Assembly: GCA_018398585.1 (NCBI GenBank)
Contig: JAGTTD010000010.1
Coordinates: 29,366,638-29,430,637, forward strand
Source of the DNA: Simmondsia chinensis
Lineage: Eukaryota > Streptophyta > Magnoliopsida > Caryophyllales > Simmondsiaceae
DNA: 64,000 nucleotides
Direction of reading: 5' to 3'
This document shows, one piece after another, positions 35,708 through 49,943 of the stretch (its first letter is position 1; every line of letters starts with the position of its first letter). The position numbers were made by a program, and so were the translations under genes. Under the pieces are notes generated by a model, which searched no databases, was not told where the DNA came from, and saw only the letters and a program-made list of their open reading frames with translations.

Positions 35708-35725
35708 TGGCGTCATTGCCGGGGA
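35708..35725 (+). promoter_or_regulatory. Athila-type primer-binding site
   Basis: TGGCGTCATTGCCGGGGA, one or two changes from the TGGCGCCGTTGCCGGGGA motif typical of Athila-like elements (tRNA-Asp). Confidence 0.85.
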
Positions 35726-35739
35726 ATCGGTAAGCTAAG

Positions 35740-36032
35740 TTGATTTTAAAATTAACATGTTATTTTATTTTATTTTTTATTTTTTTATTTTTTTTGTTTA
35801 AGAAAAAAAAATGTAAAGAAATAAAAAAAATTTTACTTTACCTTTTTTTTTCCTGTTTTTTCCATTTATTTTTAGTTATTTTATTTTGCTATTTTTATTT
35901 TGTTAGCTTTAATTTTATTTTTTTTTCTTTGTTTAAAAAAGCTTATTTTTCATTAGTTTACTTTTCTATTTTATTTTTCTTTGTTTGTTTATTTTTACTT
36001 TTTTTTTTTTTGTTTTAGTTATATTTTTTAGA
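35740..36032 (+). other. T-rich leader
   Basis: Long T runs precede gag. The open frame here encodes almost only Phe, Leu, Ile and Lys and is not taken as a gene. Confidence 0.7.
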
Positions 36033-38244
36033 ATGGCTAACTTTGCACCGCGTACGATTGGGGACCACTTTATTCCCCTCACGTATGTTGCATCCACCGG
36101 AGTTATGTTACCCACCGTGGGTAATGCAAACTTCGAAATTAAGCCTGAGATCATCAACATGCTTCCAACTTTTTATGGGAAGTCGATAGAGAGCCCATAT
36201 GAGCACCTTGATGTATTTATAGATACTTGTGAAACTTGTTATTTTCAAGGTGTCTCAACTGATGTTGTTTGACTGCGTCTTTTTCCATTCTCGCTAAAGT
36301 ATGTAGCCAAAAGGTTGTTTCAGTCTCTTTTAAGAGGTGAAATCACCACTTGGGCTGACCTCCAGCATGAGTTCCAAATCTCAAATCAGATTTTATCTTA
36401 AAGCTAGAACTATGGCTGCTAGGCGGGTAATTAATAGTTTCGAACAAAAGGATCAAGAATAAATTCACGAGAGTTGGGATAGGTTCAAGGAGCTTCTTAG
36501 GATCTGTCCCCACCATGGGTCTCCCAAGTGGGCTTTAGTGCAAAATTTTTATGATGGTCTCAGCGCATCTAACAAACAAATGGTTAATACTTCATGCAGG
36601 GGAGCATTTAACCAACAAGATGAGGACGAGGCACGAACGCTATTTTAGCGCCTCAGCAAACACTTTGTCAACCAAGCCTCTTCTATGAGGGTGGTTAGAG
36701 GGGGTACACATGATGTCTACGAAGTAGCACCCAATGATAACATCAACTGTAGAGTAGATGTCCTTATTAGGAAGATGGATCAGATTATGAACTTGCATGT
36801 GAATCCTACTAATGTGCGCATGGTCAATACAGTTGAGTCATCAAGTGGTATTACTCTGTGTGACATTTGTTCGAGTGAGGACCATTATGTGCTTAATTGT
36901 TTATATGCATCACAATTCCCCGAATGCGTGTAGGAACAGGTTCATGCAGCTCAAGAATATTTGGGAAATAGGGACCCTTTCTCAAACACCTACAATTTTG
37001 GGTGGCACGATCATCCGAACTTCTTGTGGAAGTAGGACGCCAATCAATATCAATCCACGAAACAACAAGATCTCGACTTTGTGGGTAACGTGCACCCTCC
37101 CATTTTTCAGGGAGGGCACAGGTATGATGTTCAACCTCAGTCCAATGTCTCTCATAATGACCCTCCTCCTCCACCTATAGGATTTATGTCACAGTTCGAG
37201 GAGCGCATGCTCCACTGTATGGAGGACATCACACAATTGGTTCGGTCTCACTCGCAATTTATCGCCAAATTAGGGACCCAGAAAGGACAGTTGACCCACG
37301 TACTGAATAGGATAGAGGAAGGGAGGTTACCCTCCCAACCACTCACAAACCCCATAGGATCAACTAGTTTTAAACCTAGCTTGCTCATTCATGCACAAGC
37401 TAAGATTTTGTCGGTTTTAAGAGAGGAGAACCTTAGGGAAGTTGAGGTTGAAACTAAGAAGGATGTGACTCCTTCTCCCACTACTGATTGGGAGAGAACA
37501 TGAGAAAGGGTTTTTGAACCTGTTGCCCCTTTTCCTTCAGCCCTTATAGGACCGAAGAAGAAGGATGACCCAAAAGAGGCTGAGCTCATAAATGTGTTTA
37601 AGGACGTGAAGATCAACTTGTCGTTGAGTGAAGCCATTAAATACATTTCTATGTATGCCAAGTTCCTCAAGGATCTTTGCACCAAAAAGAAGCACGCACA
37701 AGCGCATATCCCGAAGAAGGTCCGGCTCATCGAGAAGGTGAGCAGTATTTTAGTATCTGGCGCCTCACTCAAGTTTCGAGACCCCGGAGCTTTTACAGTT
37801 CGTTGCGTCTTAGGAGAGTGTTACACTAGTAGAGCCTTTCTAGATCTAGGAGTGAGTGTAATCCTCATCCCTTACTTAGTTTTTTGGGAATTGAATATAG
37901 GAGACCTTAAGCCAACAAATGTTACACTTTAGTTGGATGATAGGACAGAGCGAGTACCCCATGGGGTAGTGAAAGATATACTTACCAAGGTTGACAAGTT
38001 TATCTTCCCTGTTGATTTTTTCGTCTTATATATAGGCCATACTCCTAGGCAAAAGCACAACGCTCCCATTATTCTAGGTCGACCATTCCTAGTAATGGCT
38101 AACACTGTGATTCACTGTAGGACGGGAGTGTTGGAGGTTTCCTTTGGAAATCTCAAGGGCAAATTGAAGGTCTCGAACTTTGTTCAACACCCTGAGACTG
38201 AGGACGAGTTGGAATGCTACAGGTTGATGATATCGACCCTTTGA
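36033..38244 (+). pseudogene. Gag and aspartic-protease region (Athila-like)
   Basis: It starts at ATG 36033 (MANFAPRTIGD). The gag core is readable as IKPEIINMLPTFYG and SPYEHLDVFIDTC. A TGA stop near 36270 follows where LRLFPFSL should continue. Later pieces hold a zinc knuckle CDICSSEDHYVLNC (C-X2-C-X4-H-X4-C, about 36860-36900) and a proline-rich spacer with LHCMEDITQLVR. The 37594-38244 part is protease-like: DPGAFTVRCVLG, AFLDLGVSVILIPY (the usual DLGAS/DTGA active site with V for A) and HNAPIILGRPFL. A TAG stop at 37930 splits it. At least two stops and a frameshift inactivate it. Confidence 0.78.
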
Positions 38245-39918
38245 TGGAGTCGGGTAAGCCCGATTCTTCTAAAAGTGATTATTGTAATATGTCCCTGGCT
38301 GTGTCAATAGCTGTGCTTCATCACCTATACCTGGTAGGCTAGAGATTTGCGACCTCGATGCTGGTAATGTTTTCCTCCTTGCTAGTCACGTGTTTAGAAA
38401 CACTGTTGGGTTTGGGGATCGTCCCTACTAGGTCAGCCTGAATTCTATGACAGACACTGCCTCGGATTTTTGTTGACATTGTGCTCTAAACTGCGTTCGG
38501 CTGAAGACGTTAAACTTAGCCTCCTTGGGAGGCAACCTAACCTACTTTTAATTTGGTTTTAATTTGTTTTTCAACATGAACTCTCTCAATTGTAGGTCCT
38601 TTTATTATCCCTACCATGCTAACTTTGTTTCTCTTTTACTACACACTTGTATAATCCCTATTTCTAACACTACTAACAAGTCCGTTTAGTATTCTGTCTT
38701 CTATGTCTTCGATTGCAACTTGCTATTTCGGTCTTCCCTTTTTGGATTTGCTCGCCACGCATTGTTGAATATGCCATACCCCAGGTTGTCTCTTTCCTTT
38801 CCGTGCTTGTATTTACTTTTGTTGATTTGCATTGAGGACAATGCAAGATTTGGGTTTGGGGATGGTATATGAGAGCCAACTTTGTCTGTTCTTTAAGCTT
38901 ACTTTGGAATACATTAGCTACACTTTTGTGACCCTTATTGTAGACCAGTTCTGAGATGTACTTTGATGATTAGAATGTTTATGAGATAAGATTATTGCTG
39001 GATCAGACTTTTGAACCCATATTTTTGTCTTTTAACTAGTTAGTGAGATTATTACTTTTCACCCTTAATCTTGTGACATATCCTACTGTTTGGGTTGAAA
39101 TAATGGTAATAACTTTCAGGATATGAATCTACTATTCTCTTCTGACAATGTTGAAATCAATTGTACATTTCTTTATCTTAAGAACCCCTTAAAAAAAGTG
39201 ACTGGTTGGTTCTTTTAGCCCCTGTGTCTCGAGCAAGTAAGCCCGTAGGGGTATCTTAAAACCTGGTACCTTGAGCCAACTTGGTCGGGAGCTGCTGGTC
39301 GAAAACTCACTACATGGGCCACAAGGAAAGCTTAAGAAGAATCAACTTTGTAGTTACTAAAATAAGCACTAATACCTAAAAAAAAGAAAAAAGGTGTGTG
39401 CTAACGGATTAGGTTGTGGATTCTTAAAACTCGAGCCATTAGGTCCATAAGGGTCTCTTAAAACCTGATATCTTGAGCTAACTAGATTGGGAGCTGCCAG
39501 CCGAGTACTCGTTACATAGGTCTGAGGGAGACACGCCTAACCGAGTTAAAAAAAAAAAAAGGGGGAAAATAAGAGAGAAAAAAGAAGCCTTGTGATTTCA
39601 CTATTGATTAGTGGTGAAGGGTTAGGATAACTTATTTCTTTACTTATTGCCTTTATGTCTTCTTAAAGTAGAGGGTTTTGAAGTAAGACGTAGGGGAGAG
39701 AAGTTCTAAAATCATTCACTAGTAAAAAGATCTTAATCAAGAAGACTTAAGTCAGAGCTAGTGTAATAATGACATCGCATAAGGATTCGCTACTTTCAAG
39801 TATACTCTCAAATATGATTAAACAATAATTTTTACAAGTGACCTTTACAGTTAAATGCCTGACTCAACTTTTCCGCCAGTAGCTAGTTTACATAGAATCT
39901 TGCTTGAGGACAAGCAAG
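38245..39918 (+). other. Non-coding 3' interior of the Athila-like element
   Basis: No RT, integrase or envelope-like frame is seen where pol would be expected. The phrases 'ttgaggacaatgcaagatttgggtttgggga' (38832 region) and 'cttgaggacaagcaagttgtgggtttgggga' (39903 region) are two copies of the polypurine-side motif of this element type. Confidence 0.6.
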
Positions 39919-39936
39919 TTGTGGGTTTGGGGATGT
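39919..39936 (+). promoter_or_regulatory. Polypurine tract
   Basis: TTGTGGGTTTGGGGATGT directly before LTR3. Confidence 0.7.
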
Positions 39937-41291
39937 TGATGTGCTCGATTTTTACATATTTTATTTCTCATTCCTGCTATATTCGGCTTTTACATGTGTG
40001 TTTTGTTGTAATCTAGGTAAACTTTGGCTTAGAATGCAACGAAGCAAACAAAGATTGAAAAGTGGCAAAATCAAGCACTATCAAGGCATAATTGTTGACT
40101 ATTTTGAGGAACCCGACCACATATGGAAAAGAATGACCAACTGGATTGTAATTCGGTAACTCAAATAGATCGCGTGGACAGTTACTATATATATTGTATA
40201 ATATTTATATAATTTATTATATTATATTTATATAATATTATATATTATATTATATTATATTATATATATAAACATATATATGAGATGAGGAAAGAGGAGT
40301 ATTTGGATGGAAGAACACCAAAACGCCGCATACCGCCTTCAGGGTTTTAAATATCAAAACCTAATTTTCTTAGGGCATCTTTCGCCACGCTTCCTCTCAT
40401 CCTCTTATTCCCAAAGCAGCTACAAGATCCAAAGGGCTCTCAAACACCAATGCGCAGGTGGTCGGAGTACTGGGGGAATCAAAGCAAGGATCAACGTTAA
40501 CATCAATTGGGAGAGTCTTCAAATCCTTAGTTTTATCATGATTGTTTTTTTTTTCTTGGAATTCATGATGTTTAGAAATCCTATGGAGGAGTAGGCTTTT
40601 AGTTTGGGGATAAAGGATGGGTAGCTGCCCATATCCCAGATTTATATTTTGTTGTAAACTATGGTTTTGTTGTGTTATATATGCACTCCGATGGGGAATT
40701 TATGATTGTTGTTCGGTTTTCTTTGTGTGAGCTTGTAGCCATGTTAAGATTTCCAAATTATTAGTGTTAGTCTACGAGCATGGTTTTCACGCATGGTTAG
40801 GGTTGAGGTTGTACCCAACCCTAAATACAATCTTTATATAAACTAATATTTGGTTAGGAGAGACAAAGGAATTAAGTATGTTAATGAGATAACCTATTCC
40901 ACATGTGGGGCTGATATGATCGGTTATGACTTTAGACCAGTTCATTACTCTAACCCCTAATTTAAGTACTAACCCAGGCTTAGTTCTTGTAGCCTAAGCC
41001 TCCTAAACCATTGTCATAGAAGAATATAATGACGGGATATGAGTAATACTACCTTGAATTCATTCCCTGAACTAACCTCAATTGAATTGACACTTTTAGT
41101 TTATCATCAGTTTCACTATTTTATTTAACAAATCATTTAAACCAACTCAAAACTCTATTTCATCCGCTCGTTAATAACAAAATCCGACTTAACTCCGATT
41201 GCCTGGATACGACCCGTATACCAGATTTAGCTACTACGATCTCGTACCCTTGCGAATAGACAGTTTTAAAAAAAACATTTAAAACCCATCA
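39937..41291 (+). repeat. LTR3 (3' LTR)
   Basis: It starts TGATGTGCTCG and ends AACCCATCA, followed by TSD GCCAC. TA-rich microsatellite at 40185-40275. Confidence 0.88.
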
Positions 41292-41296
41292 GCCAC

Positions 41297-42156
41297 CAAG
41301 AGTGATTCGAATTCTCATGAAGGTCGAAGAGTAAGTGAAGAGTAGAGTCAACACTAATCAAGGGAGTCTACAATCAATGAGTTTTCCTTTTTCTTTTGAG
41401 TTAGTGATGTAAAACTTCTATGGAGGAGTGGACTCATAGTCTAGGGTGAAGGACGGCTAGTTGTCCAAAACCCAGATTTATATTTTATTTGCGATGATAA
41501 CTTTTGTTATACTACTTCCGAACCCCTGTGAGAAGTTTTATGTTTTGAGATTGATTCTATTATTATGTGCTTGTAGCCATGTTGTGATTTCTAATTTTAT
41601 TCGCTTATTGTCTTGTGCTTGTACCCTAGATTATAGTATAATAGGTTATTCACAAGTGTTCAAGGTTGAGGTTGTGCCCAATCCTGAACACAATCTTTTA
41701 ATTAATGCTAAATTATGAGTGCCAAAGGAATTTCATAGTGCTACGACATAATTTATACTACATATAGAGTGATTAGATGGGTTATACCCTTTGATTAGTT
41801 CATCCCTCAGCCCTAACTTATGTATTGAACTAGCTTTAGGACTAGTAGCCTAAACCTTTAAAGTCATTATCGTGATAAAACATAATGATGGGATTTCAAT
41901 TTAGGCTAACCTAAATTCAAACCCTAAACTAACTTTAATTGATTGATAACCCAATTTACTTTTCAATTTCGTTAATTTTATTAATTGTTTAACCCTTCTA
42001 ACAAAAACCCAGATTTAACTATTCTTCCATTGCTTAATACAACTTTATATTAATTCCTTGTGGACACGACACTCGTTTACCCACCATAACTCTGACTTGC
42101 TCGTATTCTTGTGAGTGCATGGTTTTACCACTCTTCTAAAACCACGCCAAGAATTT
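41297..42156 (+). repeat. Diverged LTR of an older Athila-like element (3' part)
   Basis: It shares blocks with LTR1-3 (tatggaggagtggactcatagtctaggg, cccagatttatattttat, tcgttaattttatt) but is clearly older. Its left part lies before 33029, on the other side of the three-LTR element. Confidence 0.65.
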
Positions 42157-42174
42157 TGGCACCATTGCCGGAAA
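42157..42174 (+). promoter_or_regulatory. Primer-binding site of the older Athila-like element
   Basis: TGGCACCATTGCCGGAAA, a decayed version of the site at 35708. The gag start of this element (ATGGCTAACGAAGC, 42425) follows and is cut off by the RTE LINE. Confidence 0.75.
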
Positions 42175-42487
42175 ATCGGTAGTCAAAGTTGAATTTAGTA
42201 ATTGATGAAATTTTTTTTTATTTTGTCTTATTTTCTTCGTTTAGTTTTGTTGTCTTTTGCGTAGCTTTAGGCTTGTGATCCGGGTTGATTTATCCCGCTC
42301 TTTAGTGCATAAATGGTAAACCATTGCTCAATCCTTAAGTGATTCCTTTTGACCGAGAAATTAAGTCGACCTTGTCTACTCTGAAAAGCTATAAAAAATA
42401 GAAAATAAAAAATGAACTCGAGTCATGGCTAACGAAGCACCACGTATGATTAGGAATTATTTTTTTCGTTTCTCCCTTTCCTGGTTC

Positions 42488-43130
42488 GCTCTCTCTCTCT
42501 CTCTCTCTCTCTGTTTACTAACTCACGTCACCCCCACCCCCCTCAACGGCTAGTTAGCCGGGCTCCACACCTGCCGTCGGCCTCCTTGTCGACCGTCCGA
42601 CCACTACCTCCACCGGCACAACCAACACGGTGCAACCGCAGCATCGGCCAGCTCGCCCCACCTCACGCAACCGCCCCCCTTCTGCCCTCTACAACCCCAT
42701 CCCCCTGTCTCCTCCCCTCCCCAACGTTAGCCTGCCACCATCGGCCACTACCACCACGATGCCACCACCTTCACCCCAACCTCAACCGGACCCACCACCA
42801 ACCCTGTGCACCCCCCTGATCTCTGAACACCACTGCACACACCACCGCCCCTCGCCCCACCTGACCTCCAGACTACCATACCCTACCCTGCAACCCCCCT
42901 CCATCGGCAATCCCACCCCACTCCTCCCCACCACAAAAAACTCCACCGTCCCACCACCACACCCCCCGACCCCACCTCCACCCCACCCCGCCTCGGTACA
43001 CCTCGTCTCACACCACCACTGAACACCCACAACACCCATAGCACCGTCAACACTCCTGACCACCACTACCATCACCTCTCTTCCCCCACCTCAAGGCATC
43101 CCTACCCGCCACCTCTCAAAGGCCAAACTG
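42488..43130 (+). other. (CT)n and C-rich leader of the RTE LINE
   Basis: (CT)n at 42488-42512, then strongly C-rich DNA with CCACC repeats. Overlapping proline-rich frames (42586-43022) are the by-product of the C-rich composition; this is the 5' untranslated part of the element. Confidence 0.65.
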
Positions 43131-43304
43131 TAACAAGCCAACCGACCCAGGTAAGTAAAATCGGTCGGCCCTAGGTTTGAATTCTTGACCTTTTTCTACA
43201 TTCGGTGCTCCTCATTATTGTTCCTATTACTTGTGCTATGTTTGGTATATCGTTGTCTCGGGTGATTGTATGCGCGCATAATCATGACTAGGGACAGGTA
43301 GTTT

Positions 43305-44092
43305 ATGAACTTTACCAATAATGAAGCTCAAAAAACAAGGCCATCTCTAAATGGGATAGGAATGGGACGGAAAAGTTCACGAGGTGAAGAGAGACTGCGA
43401 ATTGGGACATTAAATGTTAGCACGCTAACTAGAAAAAGCTTTGAAGTGGCCCAAATGATGGTTAGGAGAAGGATCAACATCTTGTGCATTCAAGAGACTA
43501 GGTGGGTGGGCACAAAAGCAAGGGATGTGTTAGGATACAAATTATAATATTCGGGCCCAGTAAGGGGGAGAAATGGGTTGGGTATTATGGTGGATAACTC
43601 CCTTTGGGATGAAGTAGTAGGGGTCACTAGGACTAGCGATAGGATTATTAGCGTCAAGTTAGTTTTAGGTGGGGAGATATTGAATATCATAAGTGTATAC
43701 GCCCCACAACAGGCGAAGGCTAATTTTTTGGAGGATTTAGACCTAACAATGCAAGGGATATCCCAGAGCGAACAAGTTGTGATTGGAGGTGACTTTAATT
43801 GGCACGTGGGGGAGCGAACACAGAAGGTTATGCATCCCACCATGGAGGATTTGGTTATGGAAGGAGAAATGATGAGGGCAAGGCTCTGTTAGACTTTGCC
43901 GTCACCTATGAGTTAATAGTGGCCAACACCTTCTTCAAAAGGTGTGAGGACCACATCATCACCTATTGGAGTGGTGGGGCAAATACCCAGATTGACTACA
44001 TATTATTAAGAAAGAGGATTCAAAAAGATTGTAAGGATTGCAAGGTTATCCCTGGGAAGGACCTCTCAACACAACATAGGGTAGCGTGCTGA
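43305..44092 (+). pseudogene. RTE endonuclease domain
   Basis: Starts as RIGTLNVSTLTRKSFE and NILCIQETRWVG (the catalytic Q-E-T motif), passes a TAA stop near 43545, then YAPQQAKANFLEDL and VIGGDFNWHVG (metal-binding N motif). A frameshift near 43800-43860 follows, then ANTFFKRCEDHIITYWSGG and NTQIDYILLRK (the D-Y/H end of the domain). The endonuclease nicks target DNA to prime reverse transcription. At least one stop and one frameshift disable it. Confidence 0.85.
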
Positions 44093-44450
44093 GGTTAGGG
44101 TCAAGAGAAGGAACAAGAAAGCCATCACACAATCACAGCCACGCATGCGATGGAGGGAGTTGAAGGGGGAGAACTCTCAAGTCTTTAAAGAAAGAGTTGA
44201 GGCTGAGCTTGGAAAGGATTGTGAGGGAGATTTAAACCACTTGTGGAACTAAGTAGCCCAAAAGATCAGAGATGTGGCACTAGAAGTCCTAGGCATATCA
44301 AAAGGTGGGGCACCAAAAAACAAAGAGACCTAGTGGTGGTGTAGGGACGTCCAAGAGAAGATTAAGGTGAAATGAGACTGCTTCAAGGAGTGGGATGGAA
44401 GTGGAGATGAAGACAAGAGACAACAATATAAACGGGCTAAGAAGGAAGCA

Positions 44451-46615
<2,165 letters not shown>

Positions 46616-46959
46616 ATTAGGTGTCGCTGCAATAGAAGATAAGTAGAGGGAGCAACGACTGCGGCAGTTTGGACATGTTAGAAGGAGACCCACCACTGCC
46701 CCTATCAGGAGATGTGAATAACTCCACATAACAGACGAGAAGAGAGGGAGAGGACGGCCAAAGAAGAGCTGGATGGAGACAATTCGACGGGATCTCACCT
46801 ATCTTAACCTAAATAAAGAGATGGCTCTAGATAGAGTTCTGTGAAAGACTAGGATAGCTGTATCCGATGTAGTGGCGTAGGAACATCTGAACACTCGTAA
46901 GCTCGATCTAGTGCCATGAATTAACTTGTATGCCTATTTGTGTATCAACAATTTGACTA

Positions 46960-47652
46960 ATGTTCCTAGGGGCGGTCATCTAGCATGTGGTAAGAGGCAT
47001 AGTGGGGCGTGGCCCTAATAGAAGATAAGATAAAGAAGTAATATTTGAAGTGGTTCGGGCACGTTAGGAGGAAACCAACCACTGCTCCATTCAGGAGATG
47101 CGATCAGCTCCATACCACGCTAGGCAGGAGAGGAAGAAGCAAGCCAAAGAAGGGATGACTGCAGTCGATACGGCGGGATCTCACCCACGGGAGGAGATGG
47201 CCATAGAGAGAGCTCGATAGAGATAGAGCTCGATGGAGGACTAGCATAGGGGTAGCAGATATAGCAGCCTCATACCGCTGCTTATTCTGCTACATTTGTG
47301 TTCTTAGGCATATAGGACCTATTAGGGTGCACTTATATACCTATCCGCCTATCCATTTACTATCTGTTTACTTGCTCATTTTGCTTCCTTTTGTGGTATG
47401 GTTTTGCCTTAAAGTCTCCTCTAGGGCGTCATGCTTTGTATTACTCACTTTATGCTATGTCTTGCTCTTATGCATTTCCCTATTACTCACAGGTTGCCAT
47501 GATGCGATGCCGATATGTCTCTCAAGTTGGGGGTCCTCGGAAACAACCTCTTTTCAGGTTAACACCCTGAAGGGGGAAGGTTGTGTACATCTATCCCCCC
47601 AAACCCTGCTTTTACGGGAGCCCTAGAGGTACTGGGATTGTTGTTGTTGTTG
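46960..47652 (+). mobile_element. Second RTE 3' segment
   Basis: The ORF end (IEDKIKK, HVRRKPTTAPFRRCD, SIRRDLTH) is repeated here after a first, diverged version at 46620-46810 (HVRRRPTTAPIRRCE, TIRRDLTY). Only this second version carries the 3' module and TTG tail, so it may be a separate truncated copy that inserted into, or was joined to, the first. Confidence 0.65.
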
Positions 47653-47671
47653 TTCTTCCCTTTCCTGGTTC

Positions 47672-49118
47672 ATCCCAAGTCCTCTTGAGAGGGAGCAGAA
47701 ACTTTTACTCCGTGTTGATTTTGCCTTTTTTTTTTTTTTCTTGTAATCGTGTCTTTTCATGTTCAGATGTTGTACATTTTTTATCTTTACTCTTTTCTAT
47801 ACGGAGTTGACTTAAGGCTCGTCTGACACGAATTTTTTTAGGCTTTCTTCTCAGCATCTTTTAGAGGTTCTTCCTCTTGTTTAAATTTCTTGTAGATTAG
47901 TGAAGCCAAGAGTTAGGGTTTGGTGTTTAGGAAGTTCGATTTGATGTTCATTGAGAGTTCAATATAATTAAAAATTTTTTTACTAAAAGTTATCATATTT
48001 TGTTTTAAATATTTTAAAATATTTTAATTGAATTTTAAAATATTTTCTTGTCTCTTAATTTATATATCTTAAATTATCATTATTCTAATGAATTTCAAAA
48101 ATTAATTTGGAAAAACCCTTATCTTTTGTTTAAAATTAGAAAGCTCCTATAAAAATAAAATCAAACAGTTTACTCTCCACACTTTTTAAAGGCAAAATAA
48201 TCATAAAATTTACTTGATGGTCAACGTAATGTGTTACTAGGTTTCTTTCCATGCAATACACATGCGATATTGATTCTATACTGTATTTCATGGTTATAAT
48301 TTTCTACATTAACTGAACTAAGTTATTTGTAAATTGCATAAATTAATGGTCAATTTACATAATTGACATTGTAGTAAATTATGAAACTCCATATTCAAAA
48401 TATTGCAAAAATGTTGCTAATAAGTTTGATTTTGTGTCTTCCTTCATGGTCTGGTCTTGATATTGGTTTGCTCCCTTACAACGAAAATGTATTGTGATAA
48501 GTAGTTGTGTGTTTCTTTTCTAATATTTAAACATGTCTACTTTTTTACCTTATAATTTAATGGGTTCTGTTTGCATTATTTGTTGTCGATCGTTCATGTG
48601 GCATTGTTGTACTTTTATTATGTTCCATATAATATTAATAGTACATATTATAATATTACATTTTTAAATGTGTAATTAGTGTTTTAAATATAACATATAA
48701 ATATCATCTCTATTACGTAATATATCCTACTTTTGGGCAAACTTTTTCTAGTGCTATTACAATTTGTCTTTGTTTTGGATATTCCGTAATATGATGAATT
48801 ATTATATTTATTTTATTAATATTGATGTAAATTTATTTATGCATGTATGTTTTACTAAAACTATATATATATTTCAATTTTTTAAACTTTTTTAGTATTT
48901 GGCAATAAAATGATGGGCATTCAATGTAACATTAACAAGGAAAGAGATTTTTTAGTTCCCCTTTTTTTTTTTAAACTCTATTTTTAATGAATAGAATTTG
49001 AAGGGTTGAAGTATTTTTTTAATATATTAGTCAAATGTTTACAAACTTGGAGTTCTCGGTACAAGAATTTGAAAGGTTTTACATGGTGTCCTTTTTACAA
49101 TTTACTATTTACCATTTA
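47672..49118. other. AT-rich intergenic DNA, no gene seen
   Basis: The first 130 bp may be leader or gag remnant of the older Athila-like element. The rest is AT-rich with no recognisable frame, repeat or RNA gene. Confidence 0.5.
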
Positions 49119-49137
49119 TAATTTATATTATAATTTA

Positions 49138-49629
49138 GAGGTGTGAACAACTACAAACGATGCTGGGAAGAAGAGGGAGGGGCAGGCCAAAGAGGAGTTG
49201 GCTAGAGACAATTCGACACGACCTAACCTATCTAAACCTAAGAAAGAAGATGGCCTCAGATAGGGCACAAGGAGGGCTAGCATAAGGATAGCGGAGGTGG
49301 CAGCGTAGGATAGTGAGGCGAGTAACTTGTAGTTTAAGATCCCTAGGCTAGCATTTTCATACTGTTTTGGCATACATACATACACACTTAAATGCTTGCA
49401 TGCCTTTTCCTTTAACTCAGGTGGTACTTTATTTTTACTAAATCCATTGGTGATAAATTGATTTCTGTACTTGCAGGTTTACACACACTTCAGGTTGGGG
49501 GTCCTCGGAAACAGCCTCCTTTCCACTCGGAAGGGGTAAGGCTGCATACATCCACCCCTCCTATACCCTGCTGATTGCGGGAGCCGCGAGGCACTGGGAC
49601 TGTTGTTGTTGTTGTTGTTGTTGTTGTTG
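49138..49629 (+). mobile_element. 5'-truncated RTE LINE copy with 19-bp TSD
   Basis: Flanked by the duplication TAATTTATATTATAATTTA (49119-49137 and 49630-49648). It begins in the ORF end (GRRGRGRPKRSWLETIRHDLTY-like) and carries the 3' module (ggttgggggtcctcgg, gcgggagcc, gcactggg) and (TTG)8 tail. Confidence 0.92.
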
Positions 49630-49943
49630 TAATTTATATTATAATTTATAATTATTTATATTATATAATTTATGATTTATATTTATCATTTATAATTTAT
49701 TTGCTAGTCATATTTTTAATATTTAAATATATAATTTGGTGCAATTCTTGGTGCAATTATAAGTGGATGGAATCCGAAGAGGTTTTTTGTTTGTACTGCC
49801 CCAATAGCTACATGATTTGATTGCTTACATTATTCTTTACTCTTACTACTACTTTACTAACTTACACTAATTTATAATTTACAATTTACAATTATAATTT
49901 ATAGTTCATAATTTACAATTTACTATTTACTATATTTACCAAA

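Larger units (their letters stand above)
33034..41291 (+). mobile_element. Athila-like LTR element with three LTRs, no pol
   Basis: The 5-bp duplication GCCAC (33029-33033 and 41292-41296) brackets LTR1 (33034-34335), LTR2 (34336-35701), an interior (35702-39936) and LTR3 (39937-41291). A PBS of the plant Athila type follows LTR2 and a polypurine-like tract precedes LTR3. The interior holds gag and a protease-like region but no RT, RNase H or integrase motif. The order is 5' LTR, 5' LTR, gag-pro, 3' LTR. Confidence 0.8.

Noticed and set aside
35740..36018. Phe/Leu-rich membrane-like ORF
   Set aside because: It is a translation of long T runs in the leader of an LTR element.
42586..43022. Proline-rich open frames
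   Set aside because: They come from C-rich leader DNA within the RTE LINE TSD, overlap in two frames, and show no domain.
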